A DNA stretch of 64,000 nt from Setaria digitata (Eukaryota > Nematoda > Chromadorea > Rhabditida > Setariidae): the NCBI GenBank assembly GCA_003640385.1, contig RCAB01000310.1, positions 8,627 to 72,626 of the forward strand, written 5' to 3'. Both the position numbers and the translations under genes were made by a program. The notes under the pieces are model-generated. The model was given only the letters and a program-made list of their open reading frames with translations, did no database searches and had not been told where the DNA came from. Shown here piece after piece: positions 53,815-64,000 of this stretch; position 1 is the stretch's first letter, and each line of letters opens with the position of its first letter.

Positions 53815-54156
53815 ATGATTGATCGAGAGTTGTTCGAAAATTCCAATGGATTTGATGCTGAAAATTACAAAAAAGAAAACGAAAATAAAAAGGCCTGGAA
53901 ATTTATAGATGAGATTGATCTCAAAATCGAAAAAAAAAAAATCCTTGCATCCTATATAGCCAGATATAGACTATTTGTACTCCTATCTAAATTTCCGATC
54001 ATCTTACTATCATTAATTAATTTGCTTGAATCTTTACAATTTATCATTCCTGATCTCGCAATGGATAAATACTGTTTACTTACTGTTAGCACAAATTTTA
54101 ATATAATTTTGCTAAAATCATTTGCTAATTTCACAAGTCAATCTGCTCAGAATTAG
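53815..54156 (+). other. Isolated 113-codon open frame, status unknown
   Basis: A single-exon ATG frame of 113 codons, the longest in the gene-poor region. The N-terminal half is charged (Lys/Glu-rich) and the C-terminal half is hydrophobic. A-runs sit just upstream (53779-53793) and just downstream (54169-54193). No similarity recognised; it may be chance in AT-rich DNA. Confidence 0.25.
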
Positions 54157-54686
54157 AAACTTGAAAACAAAAAAAAAAAAAAAAAAAAAAAAAGTGGCCA
54201 TATATTTCTAAGATTTAATGATTTTAAAATTCAGTGAAATTTAACAAAATTAACATCGTGTAGTGCGAACAAATTTCTCAATTACAGGAGATGATAATTA
54301 CCAATCACTCCAGGCTTAAAATTTCAACGAGTAATTTAAATTTGAAGTTCAAAACGGAGAAAATTATCCAACCACAGAATATTACTACTTGATTCAAATT
54401 CTACTTACATATGCTTTCTACATGTTTATATTTTGCTTAATTTCATCACTATTGAAATGAAATTAAAATCATTCGAACAGATTACTCCCTGAAAATTGTT
54501 ACATAGAAAACCAATGAAAATGCATTATACTTAATCACTCCTTCATTTAGTACTTGCGCCCCTCCGAGATATCCACTCAAATCATATTTAATGCGGCCCT
54601 CTCGTGACATTCATTTGTCCATTTCGTTTGTCAACTATCCTAATCCTTACCAGTATGCTTCGTTTCTGCATCACCTCCAATATTTT

Positions 54687-54718
<32 letters not shown>

Positions 54719-57700
54719 GGAAATGCTTATCATCTACCGTAGTAATTCTTTGAAATTTATGGATAAATGAGAAAAAAAAAATCGTGTTTTTTTTTTTCTT
54801 TTGATTCTATTTCGTTTGGTAAATATAAAAAGATAAAGGAAATAAAGAAAAAAAGTTGCCATTGAGAAGACAAGAAAGTTAATGAAGAGGAAGTGAAGAA
54901 TATTAGTGATTGCACAGAATTGCACTTCCAGTAACACGAAAGATTCAAATGAACATCGGAAAAGGAACTTTAGGCTAAATTTCAATGTTTCGACTTACTT
55001 TTGACTGAAATATTGCCTTGTGAGCTTTTGCATGTGAAAAAAAAAAAAAAAAAAAGCTCTTTTTCTAGCAAAATAAAAGTAAATTTCACGCTGTTAGAAC
55101 AGAATTTCATGCAATTCGTTTTTTGGAAGAAGTGAAAAATTCAAAATTGAAATTAAATAATCAAATGAAAGAGTTTGCTGTAAAATTATCAATCACCGAA
55201 AGTTACAGCATTCTAATCGACACAAATGTATAAAACTAGGCTACTTTTAGTTTAAATCTTCTCTGAAAGTAAAATTTTTCACATAATTTATGCTAACAAT
55301 TTTTTTTTTTTTTTTTTTAATATTTAAAAATTGAATTGCATAATACACACGCATACATATAGCAGTGGTGAATTGCTTACTGAGAAAAAGGATAACTGTA
55401 ATTAATCATAATGAAAATATTGTTAATGCAAAAGCTTTGGATCGGTAATTTTATTCGTTTATTGTTTGAAATTCTTTTCCTCTACATTTGTCCTCTCTAC
55501 TTGGCTCTTTTTCCGAGTGTTCTGAAAGGACTAATAGAGTTAGGGTTCTAATTTTATTATTTGGTTAAAAATTGTGGCCAAGCTAAAAGTTCCATAAGTT
55601 AATGAAAAATGCTTAAAATAAGATACTTCTCATAATCAGTTTATAGCTTTGGCATAGTTAGCTTCATTGCATCCTTTCATTCGTGCTAAATTTCTCGCTT
55701 AAATTTTTTGGTAATTATGAATGCTCACTGTGAAGTTTCTTGAATCGTCATACTTTTGTCGATGTTTTCTTTTTTTTTTTTTTTTTTTAGATTTAAAGAA
55801 AAAAAAAAACCTTTGAACGGTAGCAAAACTTTCTCAGCACTAAGATTTGCTCTTCCACAAAATTCAATACATACATAAAATAAAACATAATGTAATTTGG
55901 AATAAATGATCAAAATCATAAAGATAAGTGATAAGAATGAGGAAGTGGGATATTTAATTTTAGCCATATTCGTTGAATAATTGAAGCGTTTCATTAAATG
56001 ATTTCTGTGTAATAATTTCATTACTACAGAAAGACACAAAAAAAAAAAAAAAAATGCAAATAGATATTTATCAAAGCATTATTTAAAAAAAGCCAACGAA
56101 TAATGCAGAAAAAAAAGAAAATGAGGATAGAAATCAAAGTGGATGACAATGATTAAAGACTGAAGAATCAAAAACACTACGACAATGCCGCCACATCAAT
56201 ACGAAAATCATTTTCTAACATTTGGACAAATTATGCCAACAATCCAACGGCAGATTGATTACGTAAGGGTGGAAAATTGTCTTAAACAACTACTCGTTAA
56301 TGGTACAATTAAGAAATTCGATGATAAAAATAATTTGCGCTTCATGCGGAAAATGTATTATATGTGGTAAAGGATTTCACGTGGAACTGTCATAATTGAG
56401 GGATAAATGATAAGCGCAAAATTATTCTGCAAATGTTGCTCATCCTGTAACAAACAAATTCAATGATGGAGATTAATTTATGTGCAAAAAAAGAAAATTA
56501 ATTCCAACTTAATTTATATCCCATAAATTAGTTCCATTCGTGATCAAAATGGTACATATATGATGATGCATGTGACAAGAGATTTTTGAGCAAAGTAGCA
56601 ATTCGAAAATTCTCAATCAGTAATGATACAAATAAATAAATATTTAAATGGCGGTGATGATGCATATGGCCTGATTAATTGAGAAAGTACTATGTGATGT
56701 GTATGGACAAAGGCGCTCACAAAAATGGAAAGTTTAAAAGAACTAGCAGTGATAAGAGAAGTAAACAAATAAATAATTTCATATGATAATGAATTCAGTG
56801 AATGCATCAACAAAATGTCATATTTGACAAAACTTCACTGATAGATAAAATTATTTTATCAGCAGGTACTATAGCTAAAGTGTAGTGCCACAGTTGTGTT
56901 TTATATATAAATAAATGTTTAATGTATAACGAAATTGAAAAAGCAAAAATTTTTTTTTTTTTTATTAACATCACAATATCGTAATATAATTGTTAATGAC
57001 AAAAATAATAATTAATAATGATTAATTAAAACGATAATAATAATAATAAAATAAATATTAGTAATGATAACGATAATGGTGTTAGGAAATGTGATAATAT
57101 AAGAATAATTTAATTCAGAATATTATTGTCAGCTATGTAATTTAACCAGATATATATTGGCAAAAAGTCAGTTATGAAAAAAAAAAAAAAAAAAATATAA
57201 AACAATTTTCTCTCTTTTAGAATACATGTAAAACAAGTGATGAATTTCTTGATTGTATTTCACTTCTGAGGATGAATTATGATAAATCTTATCGTGATAA
57301 TTATTCATGATTTTTGATTACTTGTGTTACCTCTATTTTAAACTGCTGATAATTGCACGCTGAAATTTGTAATTTAATAATAATCAACACTCTTACTTAA
57401 AATTTGACAAAAAAAAAAACTCACAACAAGCTTCTTTCATGTTTTGAATTTCAAATTCATATTTAGTATTCAGATGATCAATCCTTCGAGCCTGTGCCAA
57501 TCTTAAACAAAATAAAAATTTTTATTATCGCCTTATAATGAATGGCAATGTTAATTTGACATAATTCAAATTTAGGAGAAGATTTTTGAGGTATTTTAGC
57601 AACATAAAATAAAAATATTGGAAATGTTTTTTCTGGTTTTTCTTTTTAGTAAAGTAAAAAAAAAAGCATAGTGAAGCATTAGAAATAATTTCATGTAACT

Positions 57701-57938
57701 GAAAGAGTTAATTTGTTTTGTAAATTGAAAAAAAAAAATTACTAAAATTTATAATATCACTTCAAAAATGTCACATTTATTTACGCAATAATACACAAAT
57801 ATACTTATTTACTGAGCAGATAATCCTTGAAAATGGAAATCCAGTTACTAGAAATTCACGCTTTATTGCTTAATAGACAACCTGTTTCAGGTCAGCCTAG
57901 ATTAATTTTGATATCAAACGTATGTCCACCTTAATTAC

Positions 57939-57962
57939 ATATATATATATATATATATATAT
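57939..57962. repeat. AT dinucleotide repeat
   Basis: About 12 AT units, non-coding. Confidence 0.95.
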
Positions 57963-59555
57963 GAAATTTAAAAAAAGAAAGGAAAAAAAATGTGTATTTT
58001 ATCAATAATGCTGACAGATACTGAAATTTATCCTATAGCAGATTAATAATTAATTAATTATTCGCTGATTTGAAAACAAATAGAGCAGGAGGTTATCTAA
58101 AAACTATTGATAGGGACAATTTTTATCAGAGAAACAAAATGATAAATCTTTTTGCGACGTGTTTTACGTGCATGCATTGTTTCCAACGAAAAGGTCACGT
58201 TAGACTGTGAAACTTTTCGAGTTGGAAAATAAGGGTGATCCCTTTTAATGCCAATTTCTAGTTCATTTCACATGTTTGTAGCCAGAAGAGGTGCCGTAAA
58301 ATTTAAAAGGTTTTTGGAAATGTTTCCAAAAATTTCAGAAAATCGTTCAATTTATTACAAAAAATTTCTATTCCAACAAAATATCATTATGGTATTAAAT
58401 TTCCTATCATCACTGATTATTACCTTTCAGTAGCAATAAATTATACTGAATATAACAAAATCTAGAGAAAATTTCATGAAACTATGGGACTTTTAACAGT
58501 TATAAATTAGTTCCCTTCAAAATAGTATAATGTTTATGAATTCATTCCAAAACTTTTGATATTTCTCGTTTTCTTTTTGCATTGCCTGAACTGTAAAAAA
58601 TATTCAATGAAACTAGCCTATAAATTAATCAATCATCATTTTTCTTTTCTCCAAATCATATTCTATGATGAATTGAAATGAAATAAGAATAAATAACCAA
58701 GGGTTCTTTATTAAAAATCACTTCACAAATAAGGTCATGGGTTAGCACTTTAATATATTATAGTCAATAAATGAAGAATTTTACAATTCATTATTACAAG
58801 AAAATTTTCTCATAAATTCTAATCTTTCTTTTACTACTTATCAATGGAAAAGGAAATTTTTTAGTGTATTTAATGTAACTTCATATTTTCCCCGCAAATT
58901 ATACACTCCGTAATGCAGTTAATGTCAAATATGACATGAAATACGTAAAGCAAGTGAATTAAATTCAACTTGTAGTAGTAATAATAATCACAGACAAGAC
59001 AGTGACAATTATTAATTAATGGATGAGGAAGAAAAATATTCGCACCTATCAAGAAAAAGACTAATATCGGATAAAATAAATATGATATTTGAAGCAAACA
59101 ATTAAAACGATGGAATAAAATATGATATACATATCACCTAACATAATACATTCAAAGTTCAAACTTTTTAGAAATGTTACAAATCAATTTTGAGTTAAAA
59201 TTAAAGGAACAATGCCAAAAATCAAGCAATTCGAGAAAAATCATCGCAATTTATTGTTTTCTATAGCTAAACAACAAGATAACGCTGAATATTTCATAAA
59301 GTTTTACATTACGAAACTTTGATACTGTAAAAACAAAATTAATTCACCGCTGCTTCATAACAGCATCCAAGAACACACTGGTAGTTGGAAAAAAAAAATT
59401 GATAAAAAAACTGCAACTACATTAGAGCAAAGCTATACTGCAAATATCAAGGAAAGAGCTATAAGAATGTTATTACAATTCATCTAAGTATGTAAAGGCT
59501 AAGAAATTACGAACCAATTAAAATGAAAATAATCATAAGTTAAAAGTGAAATGCT

Positions 59556-62500
59556 TCAAAAAATACTCGGACATTTGGACCAGTCATTAGCTTTTTTCTT
59601 TTCCCAATATTCACCGGTGAATACATGCACCAAAGCACCTGTTTTTTCGTGCTGATCTTTTTTAAACCATAGCGGTTTATATTCTTCAAAAAGCTCACCT
59701 GAAGCATAATTTTCTTGAATTTTAAGAACAAAAGATGAGAACTGTTCACCAAGGAACAATAAATCTTTCGAAAAATTAATTCATAATTGATAAAATAATT
59801 TATTTCTACGATAAATGAATAATACATTGCAACTAACATTCCTTACCAACTGCAGAAGAAAATTGGTTTGTGAGCGATTCTAAAAAAGTTTCATACGCTT
59901 GAAACTTTTTCAAAATATCTTTATAAAATTTGCCCTTTTCTAGACAAAGAAAATAATCCAAAGAGAACTCTGCATTTTGGAACAAGAAACAAAAAATAAC
60001 TAAAAAGTGATAGTTGCCTATTCGATTCGTTAGAAAAAAAAAAAAAAAAAAAAAAAAGAAAAAAGAAAAAAGGAAGCTCCAATCGATTCATAACATCATT
60101 GTATTTGTGTAGAAAGTACCTTTTCGCATGGCCTTTTCGGCTAAGGCTTCTCTTTCCCGACGAACAGCACGTTGCCTATCTTCAATTTTCAATTTCATTT
60201 CATTTGCTTCATTCCACTTCCCTTCTTCCATCAATCGTTGGTCGGGACGAAGTCGTGAATCTGTCGGAGCCACACCTTCTTCTGGCTCATTTAACTCAAT
60301 CGCTAACTTAGTAAAGTGGTACATTTTCTCACTATTTTCCCTGAAAATATCACCCGTACGCAATTTGAAAAGATAAAGCAAAAGTCGTGAAAGAAAAAAA
60401 AAAAAAAAAAAAAAAAAAAGAACGGTTCAAAATTACGTAAAAAAATTAAGTTATAAGCTAACTGATTATGGATGAACTGATAATCAATATTTAGGCAACT
60501 GTTTTATCAAGCAACTAATTTAATAGTATCCTGACTTTCCGAACAATCTGAGCCCAAATTTCAACTCACTTTCTGTCACGAGTAATAGTAGTAGCAAAAA
60601 TAAAGGCAAAAAAAGAAAAGCTTCAATAAATATTATACACTGGTGTGTTTATTGTCCAGATACGATTTGGTGTGTCTGTTTCGAAGCGTGCATTTTCACC
60701 AGTGTTAACCTCATTTGTAACTTTGAGAATATCGAGATATCTATCCCAATTACCTCGAATAAGCCAACAAACTTTTCCAGTTCGATCTTTCACAAAGCCA
60801 GTAATCTGGAAAAAGAAAAAAAGAAAAAAACATTGCAAATTACACAAATCCCTTCATTCCATTTATAGAATATATTACAAAATTTGAAGATACAGATCAT
60901 TCTAACACTGTTCTTAACGACTCCTACAAGCTTCAGCATCAAATAATTCTTAGCAGCCAACTCAATAAAATTCAATGCAACAAAGAAATATGAAAGTTCA
61001 AAATTTAACTCCACGATAAAATGATTAGTTATTTTCAACAATTTTAACATTTATAAATAGATTTTTTTTTTTTTTCAAAAAATATTCGACCTTTCGTGGC
61101 GGTTCACGTGAAAAATAACTGTAAGGATGAAATTTCATGAGACATTTGTCGCCAGTTTTGTGATTTTCAATCAATATTTCACCATGATTATCAATCCAGA
61201 GCTTGCCTACGATGATGTTATGTACCGTTGTAGTAACTCGATTATACGAATATTCATTACCGTCATACAAAAACTGAAAAAAAAAAAAAAAAAATGTACG
61301 AGCGATTCTTTCGTATTTCTGCAACAAAAATATAATCAGATAGTAGTCATCAATCGCTGTTTGAACAGTTAATTTATAAATGTCAGCCAACTATCGCAAA
61401 GCAGGCCTGCAATCTTTCATTGTAGAAAAGAGACTTTCTTCTGGATAACCTAAAAATTCAGCATTTATAGAAATGGATTTCAGTTAACCTTAACAATTGT
61501 ATAACCGAGAGGCGTTACTGACAAATATTTTCCACGGAAACGTGACGTTATTGAGAAATCCTGATCCACTGTCCATTTACGACCATCAGCATGGTGTGCC
61601 GTTATCGGTGGATGATGGCTGACCTGAAAATTTCATCAAAATTTGCTATATTTGATTGATGAAGCGTTATCTATTAGAAAATTTCATTCATTTTGTTGTC
61701 TATGAAAAGTATTGGCAACTACATGAAAAATGATTCGTTTTCGATTATATTAAGCAAAACTGATAAGTAAATTTATATTTACCTGTTCAGCAAGAGAACG
61801 CCATCCCAAATCAGCAAATCGATCACATTCATATGTTTCACCAAGCAATGGATTAAATGGTTTTGTCGTTCGATAACTAGTGCTCGAGTACGCACTGATT
61901 GCAAATGCCGCCACAAAGCACATCTGCTCCAGCGAATCTGTCTTTTCCGCTCCATCATCTAATAAGTAAGCATATTCGAGATCTTCAGAAATCCTTTGTA
62001 GCACAGATAGTGGCTCGTTGAAATTTACCTACAATATCGAAGCGACTGGATTTGCAAATGTTATTATTTCACTATAACAGTATTTAAAATTATGAAAAAA
62101 AATGTTGTTTAATTTACTAACAAAGAAACTCAAACAAATAATTTGAACAGTTTATCGACTAAAAAAAGAAGTGCATAACACGAAAACATAGAGAATCTTT
62201 TTTTTTTTCTTTTTTGAAGCAAAATTCTTCTTAATAACAGATCTAAAACAATTTCCTGGATAATTTTGGCTCAATTATACCGCCTAGTCGCCAAAGAAAT
62301 TGCTGTTTCCACGAAGTGCAATCACTTCGTATTGAAAAGTAACTTACAGGTAGTGGAATTTTGGTTAACTCCTTCCCAATACAATTGCGCATAATTGACC
62401 ACAAATTTAATGAACCTTGTGGTCTATTGGGTATTTTAGTACGGCGTTGTCGTGACTGCTGAGAAGATGTATTGGAACGGGCTGACCTCGCTTCAGACTA

Positions 62501-63942
62501 TAAGAAATATAATAGCACATTTAAATAGATTTTATCTCAAACCATTTATTGAAAAAAAAAAAAAAAAAACAATACCTTAACTGCTTCTGGATGAACAATT
62601 TCGGCATTAAATAATTTCAAATCTGTCACTTCACAAATGGATTCTGTATGTGAAGAACTGGATTTTCTGAAGAATAAAAAAAAAAAGACTCTATTATAAG
62701 CAAGATAAAAGAAAATGTTTCAAGCTCTTTCTCTTTCACTTCTCTATTTCAGACAACAAAATTTAATATTCATATGATAATTGATAAAAAATACACTGAT
62801 CACATTTCTACACTTTAAAATTTTAACAATCATACCTGCCATCATGAGCATCATCAGAAACATAATCACATGCATCATGAAATTCTTCTGTGTCCAAAAA
62901 TGCTATAAAAAGAAGTACAATTACTTTACTGAATAATAATAAAAAACTGAAAAGTTTCGACTGACAAAAAACCTTGGAAAATAAGAATCTTGCTATAATA
63001 TATATAAAATAGTTGAGTTTTCTGCTACTACAGAAATACTAAAAATGATCCCTAAATATAAACGATATTGCAAAACAAATCAATTTCAATAGGAGTGAAA
63101 AAAAAAAAAAAAAAAAGGAAATGGATCTAAATGTGACAGTAATTTTCCTAATAAAGAGGAAAAGTATTTTATAACAATAGAAAAATACAAGCATAAAAAT
63201 TAAATTTTATAGATTTCTTTTTTTTTTTTTTTTTAATTTCATAAAACATACGTGGCTCCAAAGTGGTATTACTTTGATGTGTTGAACGATATGCTACACG
63301 TTCCAGTTTACTATGTTGCTGAGCAAGTTCTTCTAACTGATCTTGTAATCTAAGCCGTTGCTCATGTTCATTTGCTGCATATCGTCCCACTTTCTTTGAT
63401 TCCTGAAACAAAAAAAAAAAACAAAAATATAGCTTTTATTTTATCACTAAATTAATAATGCTAACTTCTGATTTAAAATAGCAAAAATTTTATGNCAAAA
63501 ATATAGCTTTTATCTTATCACTAAATTAATAATGCTAACTTCTGATTTAAAATAGCAAAAATTTTATGAACTCAATTTAGGAATAGTTTTAAGAAAAAGA
63601 AAAAAAAAAACTACTTTTTTTCTTGAGGAGGAAGGAAGAGGAAAAAACTTCAAAACCAATTTGCAAAATGATATATCAATCATAAATGTAAAATAGCATC
63701 AAATCGAAATCTATAATACAACTATAAAAAAGACTAGAACAGTAAAGAGTTAGTCCATGCTTTCATTATTATTATTATTGTTCTCACTATTATTATTTAT
63801 TATTATTATTATTGTTATTACTATTATTATTCCCCACTTATTATTACTGCTATTTGCTCAAAACTAAATTTAACTTGTAATTTCTAGGAAAAATTTCGCC
63901 TTTTCACTGAGACGGTAATGATGCCGATAAACTTCTGCTTCT
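59556..63942 (-). CDS. Oxysterol-binding protein, OSBP class (partial at right edge)
   Basis: Exons, minus order: 63942-63875 (tentative), 63402-63252, 62902-62836, 62666-62576, 62497-62348, 62028-61783, 61623-61489, 61273-61091, 60805-60639, 60340-60120 and 59698-59556. The N-terminal PH domain would lie beyond the edge. Visible in order: a coiled coil (RLRLQDQLEELAQQHSKLER); an acidic FFAT-like stretch (EEFHDACD) for binding ER protein VAP; then the sterol-binding domain with SLNLWSIMRNCIGKEL, KPFNPLLGETYE and the family signature EQVSHHPP, split by an intron at 61783/61623. Then follow TTTVHNIIVGKLWID, GDKCLMKF, APTDSRLRPDQRLMEEGKW and the end GEYWEKKKANDWSKCPSIF. Known role: exchange of sterol and PI4P at ER-Golgi contacts. 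The end matches OSBP rather than the more distant ORPs. Phase shows that something is missing between the first two listed exons. Confidence 0.9.
63422..63568. other. Unmerged contig overlap around N at 63495
   Basis: 73 nt before the N is repeated after it with one mismatch. It lies in the OSBP intron 63403-63874. Confidence 0.9.
63764..63845. repeat. ATT trinucleotide-rich tract
   Basis: Imperfect ATT repeats in an OSBP intron. Confidence 0.9.
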
Positions 63943-64000
63943 CTGGCAGTAGGAATATTAATGCACATAAATACGTAGAAAATAGATGACAAAATATTCA

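Larger units (their letters stand above)
50959..59555. other. Long gene-poor AT-rich region upstream of ras-2
   Basis: About 8.6 kb including the ras-2 promoter and the OSBP 3' flank. It holds A and T runs, two AT repeats, a short palindrome at 51565-51590, slightly CpG-richer patches (51495-51515, 54555-54615) and two isolated open frames (53815-54156 and 56185-56370, +) discussed separately. No spliced gene could be built. Confidence 0.6.

Noticed and set aside
1..64000. CRISPR arrays, rRNA, tRNA, bacterial operons or complete transposons
   Set aside because: None was seen by reading both strands. Repeats present are microsatellites, small tandem repeats and assembly overlaps; a tRNA scan could not be run.

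Overview
The window looks like a contig from a spirurid/filarial-type nematode genome. The evidence is the strong AT richness, the many homopolymer and dinucleotide runs, short exons split by AT-rich introns ending in T-rich CAG or TAG acceptors, very short 5' leaders that begin right after a splice acceptor (as expected for spliced-leader trans-splicing), and gene products that most resemble nematode proteins (a DRH-type helicase end, MXL-2, NXF-1, FLI-1, APC5, M-Ras/RAS-2). The species was not determined. No tRNA, rRNA, CRISPR array or intact transposon was recognised.

Layout. 1-2411 (+): 3' end of a Dicer-related/RIG-I-like helicase. 4015-7812 (-): a 426-residue F-box protein. 10597-12087 (-): MXL-2, a Mlx-type bHLH-Zip factor. 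14445-20460 (-): NXF-1, the mRNA export receptor, 18 exons. 20469-27431: about 7 kb of low-complexity AT-rich DNA between divergent genes. 27432-40029 (+): FLI-1 (Flightless-I, leucine-rich repeats plus gelsolin repeats), 29 exons. 40779-46421 (-): anaphase-promoting complex subunit 5, 16 exons. 48334-50934 (-): an M-Ras-type small GTPase. 50935-59555: about 8.6 kb with no convincing gene. 59556 to the right edge (-): most of an OSBP-type oxysterol-binding protein.

The genes do not form one pathway. They are ordinary housekeeping and signalling genes (small-RNA helicase, ubiquitin ligase adaptors, transcription, mRNA export, actin remodelling, cell cycle, Ras signalling, sterol/PI4P exchange). 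The most interesting signals are small. A diverged extra copy of part of the Ras exon lies in the intron just before the next Ras exon. Two neighbouring fli-1 introns share about 70 nt, and two helicase introns share 29 nt. MXL-2 has a stop-free in-frame intron that would encode a hydrophobic segment. Several single-N junctions have duplicated flanks and look like unmerged contig ends; one duplicates the start of a fli-1 exon.

Gene models were spliced by eye from reading frame, GT-AG signals, phase continuity and remembered family alignments. No database search or transcript evidence was available.
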